Of a DNA stretch of 64,000 bases, positions 54,063 to 62,880 are shown in pieces. This DNA comes from Acidisarcina polymorpha (lineage in GTDB: Bacteria; Acidobacteriota; Terriglobia; Terriglobales; Acidobacteriaceae). Every line of letters begins with the position of its first letter. The first letter of the stretch is position 1. Under the pieces are notes generated by a model that was not told the DNA's origin, made no database searches, and was given only the letters and a program-made list of their open reading frames with translations. The stretch covers positions 5,946,116-6,010,115 of the forward strand of contig NZ_CP030840.1 in NCBI RefSeq assembly GCF_003330725.1. Direction: 5' to 3'. The position numbers were made by a program, and so were the translations under genes.

Positions 54063-55441
54063 AGATAGCTTATCTGGACTGCTTTTCTGGAATCAGCGGA
54101 GACATGTTCTTAGCTGCTTTGGTGGATGCCGGCGTGCCGATCGGCGTACTGCAGAGTGCCGTGGATTCATTAGGGGTAGACGCACACCTCGTGCTGAGAC
54201 GAGTCGACCGAAGCGGTATCAATTCCGCCAAAGTCGATGTCCTTACTGCGGGCGGCAAGCTTGCTGAGACCAGCGAGCACGAACCTTCCGCGGTGGAACA
54301 CACCCATGATCACTCTCACAGCGTAGAAGGGCACGAGCATAGCGGAGAGCCTGACCACGGTCATTCCCAGCCTCATGAACACTTACACACTCACGCTGAC
54401 GGAACCACCCACTCCCACAGCCATTCCCACGATCTGGACCATGCACACGTGCATGGGCGTTCGTTGACCGATATCCAGGGCCTTATCCGTGGCTCTGCAT
54501 TGCCAATCGAAGTGCAGACTACCGCGTTGCGTGCGTTTCAACTATTAGGCGAAGCGGAGTCGAAGATCCACAATGTTCCGGTAGAGACCATTCACTTCCA
54601 TGAAGTTGGATCGGTCGATGCGATATCGGATATTGTTGCAACGGCGGCAGGATGTCACTGGTTGCGCGTGGATCGCTGGATTTGCTCGCCGCTCAACGTC
54701 GGCGGAGGCCATGTGCATTGTGCGCACGGCAAGTTTCCAGTTCCGGCGCCTGCGACGCTGCAGCTTCTCCGTGACCTGGCAATCTACTCTTCCGGAGTGC
54801 AGAAAGAACTGGTCACACCCACGGGCGCTGCGCTTTTGCGCGCACTGGACGCTCAGTCCTCCGTGTTCCCAACTATGAGCATGACTTCGACCGGCTACGG
54901 AGCCGGGTCCCGAGATATTCCTGGGCAGCCGAATGTGTTGAGGCTGGTCGTAGGAGAATCGGCGGAACGTGTGAGTGGATCCGGTTCGCAGGGGCGAGTA
55001 GGCATCATCGAGACCACCATCGACGATGCCACGCCCGAGGTTCTTTCCTATGCGGCTGACAAACTGCTCGCGGCCGGAGCTTCTGATGTATACCGAATTC
55101 CTGTTCAGATGAAGAAAGGCCGCATCGGCATTCAACTGACCATATTATGTTCGCCGGAGCGCGCCGAGGAATTGCAAAAAATCGTATTCCGGGAAACAAC
55201 TACCCTAGGACTTCGTTACCGGGAAGAAGAGAAAACGTCGCTGACGCGCAGCTTTATTTCGGTCGACACGGAATGGGGAGCAGTGCGCATCAAGGTCGGA
55301 TCTCTGGAGAACGGGGAAGTCGTTAACTACGCCCCCGAATACGAAGAGTGCCGATCGATCGCGGAGAAACATGCGGTGCCTTTGAAGCAGGTCATGCAAG
55401 CGGCCGCCAACGCCTATCTTGCCCAGGGAATGAGCGCGTGA
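54059..55441 (+). CDS. larC: LarC, nickel insertase for the nickel-pincer cofactor (single frame)
   Basis: Inserts nickel into the thiolated nucleotide in a CTP-dependent reaction. The 460 residues begin [20 protein letters not shown], the LarC signature. [17 protein letters not shown] (about 182-198) and the C-terminal ferredoxin-like part from [12 protein letters not shown] (about 320) follow. Between about 78 and 136 is a His-rich insert ([38 protein letters not shown]) suited to hold Ni2+. In Lactobacillus larC is split into two frames read by frameshifting; here it is one uninterrupted frame. GTG start, GTGA overlap with larE. Confidence 0.94.
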   Translation: MKIAYLDCFSGISGDMFLAALVDAGVPIGVLQSAVDSLGVDAHLVLRRVDRSGINSAKVDVLTAGGKLAETSEHEPSAVEHTHDHSHSVEGHEHSGEPDHGHSQPHEHLHTHADGTTHSHSHSHDLDHAHVHGRSLTDIQGLIRGSALPIEVQTTALRAFQLLGEAESKIHNVPVETIHFHEVGSVDAISDIVATAAGCHWLRVDRWICSPLNVGGGHVHCAHGKFPVPAPATLQLLRDLAIYSSGVQKELVTPTGAALLRALDAQSSVFPTMSMTSTGYGAGSRDIPGQPNVLRLVVGESAERVSGSGSQGRVGIIETTIDDATPEVLSYAADKLLAAGASDVYRIPVQMKKGRIGIQLTILCSPERAEELQKIVFRETTTLGLRYREEEKTSLTRSFISVDTEWGAVRIKVGSLENGEVVNYAPEYEECRSIAEKHAVPLKQVMQAAANAYLAQGMSA

Positions 55442-56193
55442 ATCCTGAGCAACTGCAAAAACTGATGGAGGCGGTTCGAGAAGGAATGGTCTCTCCGGAG
55501 GAAGCTTGTGGCCGTCTCAAGACCCTTCCATTCGAAGACTTGGGATTTGCCAAGGTCGACCACCATCGCTCGCTTCGTACCGGCATGCCGGAGGTGATTT
55601 ATGCGAAGGGGAAGACATCCAACCAGGTCGCCCGCATCTTTCTCAGCCTGACTGCTTCGGGGGTGAATGTACTCGCGACTCGCGCTACCAGAGAACAGTA
55701 TGAAGCGGTGAAGCAGGTTGAGCCCAGAGCTGAATTTCATGAGATCGCTGCCTGCATCACCTTGAACCAGAAGGGCGATCCGACGCAGACCGGGATCATT
55801 GGTGTCGTGTGCGCCGGCACCAGCGATTTGCCGGTAGCCGAAGAGGCCGCAGTTACCGCCGAGTTGATGGGCAATCGAGTAGAACGAATTGTAGATGTGG
55901 GCGTCGCCGGGCTACACCGGCTACTGTCTCAGCATAGCCGCCTGCAGGAGGCATCCGTGCTTATCGTCTGCGCCGGCATGGAAGGCGCGCTGCCTTCCGT
56001 AGTGGGTGGTCTGGTCGGAGTTCCGGTGATCGCAGTTCCGACGAGCGTCGGCTATGGCGCGTCGTTCTCCGGACTGGCTGCTCTCCTGGGTATGTTGAAT
56101 TCGTGCTCTCCTAATGTAACCGTGGTAAATATCGACAATGGCTTCGGCGCCGCATACGTGGCGACGCTAATCAACCGTCGGCAATCAAGCTAG
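55438..56193 (+). CDS. larB: LarB, carboxylase/hydrolase for the nickel-pincer cofactor
   Basis: Carboxylates nicotinic acid adenine dinucleotide and releases AMP, the first NPN step. The 251-residue protein has an N-terminal helical part ([20 protein letters not shown], about 2-21), then [20 protein letters not shown] (about 36-55). The C-terminal PurE-like domain has [20 protein letters not shown] (about 121-140), [20 protein letters not shown] (about 178-197) and VPTSVGYG (about 200). The GTG start makes a GTGA overlap with larC, so the three lar genes are one translationally coupled unit. No larA is visible within the window. Confidence 0.94.
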   Translation: MNPEQLQKLMEAVREGMVSPEEACGRLKTLPFEDLGFAKVDHHRSLRTGMPEVIYAKGKTSNQVARIFLSLTASGVNVLATRATREQYEAVKQVEPRAEFHEIAACITLNQKGDPTQTGIIGVVCAGTSDLPVAEEAAVTAELMGNRVERIVDVGVAGLHRLLSQHSRLQEASVLIVCAGMEGALPSVVGGLVGVPVIAVPTSVGYGASFSGLAALLGMLNSCSPNVTVVNIDNGFGAAYVATLINRRQSS

Positions 56194-56258
56194 CGTGCCT
56201 CCCTTGTGAAGCACTGGTACTGGCCTCTTTATGAAACTTGGATGGACGGGAGTTACCC

Positions 56259-57281
56259 ATGGAACGTAGAAGTTTTCTCAAATCAGCTGCAGTTGCAGGA
56301 GCCGGCCTCGCAGCGGCAAACAGCGGTCTGGGTCAGTCCTCGGCAGCTCCTGCTGGGGCGACAACACGACCAATGTCACCCGACATGCAATATCGGGATC
56401 TGGGCAAGACGGGCGAAAAAGTCTCGGCAATTGGGTTAGGCGGTTATCACATTGGCAAGCAGCAGGATCCACAAGAGAGTATTCGCCTGATTCGCTCTGC
56501 TCTCGATCGCGGAATCACGTTTCTCGACAACTGTTGGGACTATAACGACGGGCTGAGCGAAGTACGCATGGGGCAGGCTCTGCGCGACGGCTATCGCGCG
56601 AAGGCCTTCCTGATGACCAAGATGGATGGCCGCACAAAGGATTCCTATAACAAGCAGCTGGAGCAATCCCTCGGTCGCCTGCAGACGGATGTGATTGACC
56701 TCGTCCAATTTCATGAGATTATCCGGATGGAAGATCCCGACCGGATTTTCGCGGAGGGCGGAGCCATGGAAGCTGCGGTTGCTGCGCGCCAGGCAGGAAA
56801 GATTCGATACATTGGCTTCACCGGACACAAAGACCCTCTCGTCCATTTAAGGATGCTCGAGGTAGCCAAGCAGCATAACTTCCACTTCGACACGGCCCAG
56901 ATGCCAATCAATGTGATGGATGCTCACTTCCGCTCGTTTGGAAAGAATGTCGTCCCAGTGTGCGTTGAGCAGGGAATTGGCGTGTTGGCGATGAAGACGT
57001 TCGGCGACAACTTTATCTTGAAGAGCAATACGGTTCAACCGATCGAGGCGTTGCATTATTCGCTGCAGCAGCCCGTCTCGGTGGTCATCACCGGTATGGA
57101 TTCGCCGGCGATTATGGATCAGGCAGTCGAGGCGGTGCGGACTTTCAAGCCGATGAGTCAGGACCAGATAGCCAGCCTTCTCGCCCGCACCAAGGACGCT
57201 GCGGCCGATGGCAAGTTCGAACTGTTCAAGACCAGCAGCCACTTCGACGGAACTGCCGCTAACCCCAAGTATTTGGGCTAG
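56259..57281 (+). CDS. Tat-exported aldo/keto reductase, paralogue 1
   Basis: AKR-family oxidoreductase, 340 residues. The N-terminus MERRSFLKSAAVAGAGLAAA is a twin-arginine signal, so the folded enzyme with its NADP should reach the periplasm. The catalytic tetrad is visible: Asp in FLDNCWDYND, Tyr in the same segment, Lys in MTKMDG and His in VQFHEI (about 140). FTGHKDPLVHLRML and the ending KFELFKTSSHFDG are shared with the AKR genes at 59602 and 60652. The ATG at 56259 follows GGGAG; an earlier ATG would bury the signal. It lies 65 bp after larB on the same strand, so cotranscription is possible. The substrate is unknown. Confidence 0.86.
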   Translation: MERRSFLKSAAVAGAGLAAANSGLGQSSAAPAGATTRPMSPDMQYRDLGKTGEKVSAIGLGGYHIGKQQDPQESIRLIRSALDRGITFLDNCWDYNDGLSEVRMGQALRDGYRAKAFLMTKMDGRTKDSYNKQLEQSLGRLQTDVIDLVQFHEIIRMEDPDRIFAEGGAMEAAVAARQAGKIRYIGFTGHKDPLVHLRMLEVAKQHNFHFDTAQMPINVMDAHFRSFGKNVVPVCVEQGIGVLAMKTFGDNFILKSNTVQPIEALHYSLQQPVSVVITGMDSPAIMDQAVEAVRTFKPMSQDQIASLLARTKDAAADGKFELFKTSSHFDGTAANPKYLG

Positions 57282-57319
57282 GTCTTTCGGCAGGACACTT
57301 AGGGGCCAGGCGATGAATC

Positions 57320-58195
57320 TCAGGCGGCGGCGATGCGTCGCACGAGATCGTCCTGCTCTGCGCGGCTTTCCGCGCCGATCGTGAACGCGTCCAAGACACC
57401 CGTGCCAAGAGCATAGTGCAGAGCCTCGCTGGGGCGGCTGCGCATCGCACCCTGGCCGAGAATTTTCATACCCACGATGGCTTTTCCGGATGCACGCATT
57501 TGCTTGATAACACTGACGACTGTATCCGGCTCTGCATCCATGCGGGCTTGTACTGGATTGAGCCGCACCAGATCCAACTCCACCCATGGCGAAGCGGCGG
57601 CGGCCCGCAATGCCCCAATGCTGTGGCAGGAGACTCCATGAGCCCGGATCACACCCTTTTGCTTCGCCTCCGAGAGTACATCCATGGCGCCCCGATAGCG
57701 AGTCGTCCAGTCATCCTCAGTTACGCAGTGGATGAGGACGACATCGATATAGTCGGTGCCTAATTCACGGCGGAAACGGTCGAGGTCGTCCCGAACTCCA
57801 GCGGCGTCGCGGGTATCGGTTTTGGTAAGGACCGTCACCTTATCGCGCGGAACGTGTTTCAAGGCAGCGGCGATATAGGGATGGCTGCCGTAGGAGTCTG
57901 CTGTGTCATAGAAGCGAAGTCCATTTTCGTTGTAGCCATCGATCAACATCCTCGAGATCCGGTCCGTGCCCAGCCTCGTCTGGTTGGACGCACCAGCATA
58001 GCCGATCGTTCCAGTACCCATCGCTAACCTGCTGGTGCGAATGCCGGTTTTCCCCAGCACAACGTCGTCGTGAGCCTTGAATTTGGCAGGCAGCGTTGTT
58101 TGCTCGAAGGATGCGGCGGCGGGGGCAACTCGCTGGGCGAGCCACGCACTTCCGATACCGGTCGCTGCGCGACGCAGAAACTCTCTCCGCTGCAT
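57320..58195 (-). CDS. Tat-exported aldo/keto reductase, separate branch
   Basis: Second type of AKR, 291 residues. It begins MQRREFLRRAATGIGSAWLA, a strong Tat signal. Tetrad residues: Asp and Tyr in RFYDTADSYG (about 94-103), Lys in VLTKTD (about 122) and His in VLIHCV (about 154). It lacks the FTGHKD segment and the KFELFK ending of its neighbours, so it is not part of the close paralogue set. The ATG has AGAGGAG. It converges on paralogue 1 with a 38-bp gap. Its length is short for the family, with the last loops reduced. Confidence 0.84.
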   Translation of the reverse strand: MQRREFLRRAATGIGSAWLAQRVAPAAASFEQTTLPAKFKAHDDVVLGKTGIRTSRLAMGTGTIGYAGASNQTRLGTDRISRMLIDGYNENGLRFYDTADSYGSHPYIAAALKHVPRDKVTVLTKTDTRDAAGVRDDLDRFRRELGTDYIDVVLIHCVTEDDWTTRYRGAMDVLSEAKQKGVIRAHGVSCHSIGALRAAAASPWVELDLVRLNPVQARMDAEPDTVVSVIKQMRASGKAIVGMKILGQGAMRSRPSEALHYALGTGVLDAFTIGAESRAEQDDLVRRIAAA

Positions 58196-58393
58196 ATGGG
58201 CTCCTCTAGAAGAAGTCGTAACTCATAGGGACGCGTTCCCCAGTAGAATACGCCAAGACCAAAGGCCGAACAGGCCCCTGCTCTTCGCCCGGCAGGATAG
58301 CTTCGACTATATCCATGACATTTTGGTGTGACGGAAAGAGGGATCACACAATCGCGGGCGGTGTAAATACATACTGCCGAGTCGCGAAGCCTT

Positions 58394-59452
58394 TCAGAGT
58401 TGAGATCTCTCCACGAGCTTCTGCCGCACCATCGGCGCCACCACCGTGCCTAAAAGCTCGGTAGCATGGAGGAGCTGGATGTGAGGCAGCGTGGCAACGC
58501 TCATCTGGAAGCTGATTCGTGCGACTCCGCCGAGAGCTTCGTGGATATACAAAATCTTCTGCGCTACTTCATCTGGATCGCCCACAAGTAGCGCACCGGT
58601 AGGTCCACGTAAGGCGTCGAAGTGACCGCGAGTCGTGGGCGGCCAACCGCGCTCCTTTCCTAGACTGGTGAAGGTATAAGCGTAGCCGGGAAAGAAGTCG
58701 TCGATCGCCTGAGTGGTTGTGTCCGCCACGTACCCGATGCAGTGAAGGCCGACCTTCAAGTCCTCGCGAGCATGCCCTGCGCGGTCACCGGCTTCATAGT
58801 AGAGGTCGATCAGGGGCCGGAAGCGGTGAGGCTCCCCGCCGATAATGGCGACCATCAACGGCAGACCGAGCGCACCGGCACGGGCGAAAGATTGGGGCGT
58901 TCCACCGACGCCTAGCCAGATCGGCAGCTTTTTCTGCAGTGGCCGTGGGTAGACACCTTGCCCAGTCAGAGCCGCCCGATGTTTGCCAGACCAGTGAACG
59001 TTGATATTTTCCCGAATGTTCAAAAGAAGGTCGAGTTTCTCCGCAAAAAGTGAGTCATAGTCGTTTAGGTCAAGACCGAAGAGTGGATAAGATTCCACAA
59101 ATGACCCGCGACCCGCGACGATCTCGGCTCGTCCATTAGAAATCAGATCGAGCGTCGCAAACTGCTGGAAGACTCGTACGGGATCGTCTGCGCTCAATAC
59201 AGTCACCGCGCTACTAAGGCGAATCTTGCGGGTTCGCGCGGCAGCCGCGGCGAGGATCACCGTTGGCGCCGAGTCGAGGAATTCGGCGCGATGATGCTCC
59301 CCGATGCCAAAGGCGTCCAGGCCCACCTGGTCGGCTCGCTCGATCTGCTCCAGGAGATTGGCAATTCTTTCCGCAGCGCTCAACGTGACTCCGTTGGTCG
59401 GGTCTGTCATGGCAGCGGCAAAACTATCAACACCTATCTCTATCGGGTCCAA
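58394..59452 (-). CDS. luciferase-like (LLM class) flavin oxidoreductase
   Basis: FMN/F420-type TIM-barrel monooxygenase, 352 residues, cytoplasmic. Family features: FGIGEHHRAEFLDSAPTVIL (about 47-66), TRKIRLSSAVTVLSADDPVR (about 73-92), GRAEIVAGRGSFVESYPLFG (about 107-126) and LPIWLGVGGTPQSFARAGAL (about 175-194). It resembles the bacterial luciferase alpha-like group 2 proteins such as YhbW. The TTG start has an excellent AAGGAGG behind it. It is divergent from the AKR gene at 59602, sharing a 149-bp control region. The flavin donor and substrate are unknown. Confidence 0.86.
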   Translation of the reverse strand: MDPIEIGVDSFAAAMTDPTNGVTLSAAERIANLLEQIERADQVGLDAFGIGEHHRAEFLDSAPTVILAAAAARTRKIRLSSAVTVLSADDPVRVFQQFATLDLISNGRAEIVAGRGSFVESYPLFGLDLNDYDSLFAEKLDLLLNIRENINVHWSGKHRAALTGQGVYPRPLQKKLPIWLGVGGTPQSFARAGALGLPLMVAIIGGEPHRFRPLIDLYYEAGDRAGHAREDLKVGLHCIGYVADTTTQAIDDFFPGYAYTFTSLGKERGWPPTTRGHFDALRGPTGALLVGDPDEVAQKILYIHEALGGVARISFQMSVATLPHIQLLHATELLGTVVAPMVRQKLVERSQL

Positions 59453-59601
59453 GCCACGTCCTCCTTACATCATCAACAAACACGGATGCAAGCACAGAGA
59501 ATTAGTTTCATCCGGCTGCAATCGGTGTCGTTGCTGGACTTCAATCATGAGGATTGACTGCCCACATAGGCAGTTTTGCATCACACGTTTAAGAGACAAA
59601 C

Positions 59602-60603
59602 ATGACTGGAACCATCCCCCCCCTAAGAAACTTTGGAAAAACTGACGCGAAGATCTCCGCCATCGGTTTGGGCGGTCACCACCTTGGCGCGGCAAGCGAC
59701 GAGAAAACTGCTGTTGAGATTATTCACCGCGCCGTGGATGGCGGGGTCACGTTCTACGATTGCTGCTGGGAATATAACCGCGGCAAATCGGAAGATTGGC
59801 TGGGAAAAGGGCTAAAGGGGTATCGGGACAAGGTCTTCTTAATGACCAAGGTCTGTACCCATGGGCGCGACGCGGCCTTAGCTACTCAGATGCTGGAACA
59901 GAGTTTGCGCCGGCTGCAGACGGATCACCTCGATCTATGGCAGATTCATGGCGTTGGATTCGAAAACGACCCTGAACTCTTCATCCGTCCCGGAGGGGCC
60001 GCTGAAGCCCTTACCAAAGCAAAGAAGGATGGGAAGGTCAAGTTTGTTGGCTTCACCGGGCATAAGGATCCGGACGTGCATTTGGCGATGTTGAATACCG
60101 GCTTTCCATTTGACGCGGTACAGATGCCCCTAAATCCCTTCGACTCGCATTTCTTCAGCTTCGAGAAAAAGGTGCTTCCAATCTTGAATCAACGCGGCAT
60201 CGCGGCACTGGGAATGAAGCCTATCGGCGGCCACGGAGAACCAGTACAAAAGGGTGTCTTCAGCGCTGAGGAACTGCTCCGGTATCAGATGTCCCTGCCG
60301 GTCGCGACGACGATCACGGGCGTCTCGGAGATGCATATCCTCGAACAGAACTTGAAAATCGCCCAAGGCTTCACTCCGCTATCCGAAGCCGAGATGCAGA
60401 CGCTGCGCGATCGCGCAAAGCAATATGCGGGGGACGGCCAATTCGAGCTATATAAAACATCAATCAAGTTTGATAACCCTGAGGCGCGACTTGCCCATGA
60501 CTTCCCCCTTGACCTGGCACAGGTAGAAGTCAAACAGATGATCTATGCCACTCAAAATTCCGGACGTCCGTATCCGCAGGTAAAAGATTCGCCGGGAGTT
60601 TAG
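59602..60603 (+). CDS. cytoplasmic aldo/keto reductase, paralogue 2
   Basis: AKR of 333 residues without signal peptide. It starts directly PPLRNFGKTDAKISAIGLGG. Tetrad: TFYDCCWEYNRG (Asp, Tyr), LMTKVC (Lys) and LWQIHGV (His, about 113). It shares KFVGFTGHKDPDVHLAML, MPLNPFDSHFFSFEKKVLPI and QFELYKTSIKFD with the genes at 56259 and 60652, then has a longer tail (HDFPLDLAQVEVKQMIYAT). NADPH-dependent carbonyl reduction in the cytoplasm is the family role. Paralogue 3 follows after 48 bp, so the two are cotranscribed. Confidence 0.86.
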   Translation: MTGTIPPLRNFGKTDAKISAIGLGGHHLGAASDEKTAVEIIHRAVDGGVTFYDCCWEYNRGKSEDWLGKGLKGYRDKVFLMTKVCTHGRDAALATQMLEQSLRRLQTDHLDLWQIHGVGFENDPELFIRPGGAAEALTKAKKDGKVKFVGFTGHKDPDVHLAMLNTGFPFDAVQMPLNPFDSHFFSFEKKVLPILNQRGIAALGMKPIGGHGEPVQKGVFSAEELLRYQMSLPVATTITGVSEMHILEQNLKIAQGFTPLSEAEMQTLRDRAKQYAGDGQFELYKTSIKFDNPEARLAHDFPLDLAQVEVKQMIYATQNSGRPYPQVKDSPGV

Positions 60604-60651
60604 CGAATCTCGCTTCAAGCCACGAACTGCAAATCTGCCTAAGAGAGAACT

Positions 60652-61842
60652 ATGTCGAAATACGACTCGCCCAAGCTCATCAAAGATCCTCTCGTTAATC
60701 ATCTACAGACGCCTGAAGAGAAGTTACGCTTATCCGAAGTCTCTAGAAGGCACTTTTTGCAAGGAGCAGCTATGACTGGGGCCGCTGCCGTTGCAGGTCC
60801 CCGCGCTGCCCGTGCCCAGGCGACCTATCCAGCTCAATCTGGTGCACGAGCCGAGTTACAGCTGCCAAACCCAATCGTCCCTAATTTCCAGGGGCGATAC
60901 AGTGGACCGCCATTGCCTCCATTCCAAGTGCCCAAACGCCCAATGGGCAGTACCGGTTTGCAGGTCTCCATCATTGGTATGGGCGGCTTTCACTTAGGTA
61001 CGGCTGCTGGACAGGAAGAGGTAAATAACATGATTGCAAAGGCCCTCGATCATGGCATCAACTTCTTCGACAATGCGTGGGAGTACCACGGGGGTATGAG
61101 CGAGGAACGTGTCGGTTCGGCCTTAAAAGGGAAGCGTGATCAAGCCATCGTTATGACCAAGGTCTGCACTCACGGACGCAAGAAGGATGTAGCGATGCGC
61201 ATGCTCGAAGAGTCACTTACCCGGCTTCAGACCGATCATTTAGATGTCTGGCAGGTGCACGAGGTCATTTACTACAATGATCCGGAAAAGGCGTATGCGC
61301 TTGATGGAGTGCTCGAAGCGTTAACTGCCGCGAAGCAGCAGGGAAAGGTTCGATTTGTTGGCTTTACTGGCCATAAGAATCCATCCATCCACCTTGATAT
61401 GCTTAATCGCGGCTTCCACTTCGATACCGTGCAGATGCCGATTAATCCCTTCGATCCAAGTTACCGTTCTTTCGAGAAGACCGTGTTGCCAATCGCAGTT
61501 CAAAAAGGAATGGCGGTCTTTTCGATGAAGAGTATGAGCGGATCGGGAGAACCGATCGTGCACGGAGCGCTCACTCCCACAGAGGCGCTCTCCTACGCTA
61601 TGAGTGTTCCCGGCGTCTCCACGACTATCTCAGGGATGGACTCGATGGAAGTACTTGATCAGAACTTAGGAATACTGTGTAACTACGAGCCACTCACTGA
61701 CAAGCAGATGGCGGATCTCCGCGAACACGGACGGCAGTTCTACGACGGCCGGTACGAGTTGTTCAAAAGCACGTTAAAATATGACGGAGACCTGGGCCGG
61801 GAGCAGCATAACTATCCGAGCGCCGCCGATTTGCCAGCCTAG
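60652..61842 (+). CDS. Tat-type aldo/keto reductase, paralogue 3
   Basis: AKR of 396 residues. The first 55 residues contain a delayed Tat motif (SEVSRRHFLQGAAMTGAAAV, about 28-47) behind a polar leader of about 30 residues. Tetrad: NFFDNAWEYHGG, VMTKVC, VWQVHEV. The core is close to paralogue 2 (RFVGFTGHKNPSIHLDML; MPINPFDPSYRSFEKTVLPI; RYELFKSTLKYD). The ATG has AAGAGAGAA. Export is likely but the long leader is unusual, and an internal start near the RR motif is not excluded. Its order after the cytoplasmic paralogue suggests paired cytoplasmic and periplasmic reactions. Confidence 0.85.
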   Translation: MSKYDSPKLIKDPLVNHLQTPEEKLRLSEVSRRHFLQGAAMTGAAAVAGPRAARAQATYPAQSGARAELQLPNPIVPNFQGRYSGPPLPPFQVPKRPMGSTGLQVSIIGMGGFHLGTAAGQEEVNNMIAKALDHGINFFDNAWEYHGGMSEERVGSALKGKRDQAIVMTKVCTHGRKKDVAMRMLEESLTRLQTDHLDVWQVHEVIYYNDPEKAYALDGVLEALTAAKQQGKVRFVGFTGHKNPSIHLDMLNRGFHFDTVQMPINPFDPSYRSFEKTVLPIAVQKGMAVFSMKSMSGSGEPIVHGALTPTEALSYAMSVPGVSTTISGMDSMEVLDQNLGILCNYEPLTDKQMADLREHGRQFYDGRYELFKSTLKYDGDLGREQHNYPSAADLPA

Positions 61843-61961
61843 GAGCGCGGACAGGATCTGCATTGAACCTCAGAGAGATGCATCTCACTTGGGAAAGCAT
61901 GCTGTTTTCTGGCGAGCTGTCGGCTCGTCCGAATTCATCGCTTGATCCTGAGGAGATATGA

Positions 61962-62870
61962 ATGACCACAAGTAATGTAGCTGATCAGACCACACTGCAA
62001 GATCCCACGAAGCAATATCCGCGGCCTAAGTTCGAGGAGCAGAGTCAGGAAGCTCCAGGCCTCGCCAAGAAGATGAATCCGAAGCCAGATCACGGTGAAG
62101 AGACCTATAAAGGGTCGGGACGTCTCGCCGGTCGCAAAGCTATCATCACGGGAGCCGACTCTGGAATCGGTCGGGCTGTCGCCATCGCTTTCGCGCGCGA
62201 GGGAGCAGACATCGTTCTCAATTACTTACCAAGCGAAGAAGAAGACGCTAAGGAAGTAATTTCATTAATCGAGCAGGCCGGAAGGAAAGCTATCCCCATT
62301 GCCGGTGATCTGAGTGAAGAAAAGTTTTGCAATCGGTTGGTTGAAGATGCGGTCCATCAACTGGGTGGGCTCGACATCTTGGTCAATGTTGCTGGAAGAC
62401 AGGAGGCGGAAGAGGACATCTCCAAGCTCACTACCCAGCAGTTTGAGATGACATACAAGACCAATGTCTTTGGACTGTTCTGGCTATGCAAAGCGGCGCT
62501 GGCTCATCTGCAAGCTGGTGCTACGATTGTGAATACCGCATCCATTCAGGCATACCAACCATCCCCAACGCTCTTAGACTATGCCTCGACCAAAGCAGCA
62601 ATTGTCGCCTTCACCAAGGGATTGGCCAAGCAGGTAGCATCTAAAGGTATCCGAGTCAATGCGGTCGCGCCCGGTCCGATATGGACTCCTCTTCAACCGA
62701 GCGGAGGTCAACCGACCGAGAAGCTGCCAGAGTTTGGTGCCAAGACACCTCTCGGCCGGCCCGGACAACCAGCGGAACTTGCACCTATCTATGTTTTGCT
62801 TGCTTCTCAGGAGTCCAGTTATGTCACAGGCGAGACGTACGGAGTAACCGGCGGCAACATGCTTCCGTAG
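61962..62870 (+). CDS. short-chain dehydrogenase/reductase (YghA/Gsp39-like)
   Basis: SDR of 302 residues, cytoplasmic. About 45 polar residues ([20 protein letters not shown]) precede the Rossmann core, as in the YghA and Bacillus general-stress dehydrogenases. NADP-binding is [12 protein letters not shown] (about 64-75). NVAGRQE (about 142) is the NAG motif, and Ser in NTASIQAYQ and YASTK (about 207-211) complete the catalytic set. [17 protein letters not shown] is also typical. The ATG has GAGGAG. It follows the AKR genes by 119 bp. It may reduce aldehydes or sugars, or serve in stress; no direct evidence decides. Confidence 0.88.
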   Translation: MTTSNVADQTTLQDPTKQYPRPKFEEQSQEAPGLAKKMNPKPDHGEETYKGSGRLAGRKAIITGADSGIGRAVAIAFAREGADIVLNYLPSEEEDAKEVISLIEQAGRKAIPIAGDLSEEKFCNRLVEDAVHQLGGLDILVNVAGRQEAEEDISKLTTQQFEMTYKTNVFGLFWLCKAALAHLQAGATIVNTASIQAYQPSPTLLDYASTKAAIVAFTKGLAKQVASKGIRVNAVAPGPIWTPLQPSGGQPTEKLPEFGAKTPLGRPGQPAELAPIYVLLASQESSYVTGETYGVTGGNMLP

Positions 62871-62880
62871 TTTGCCTCGA

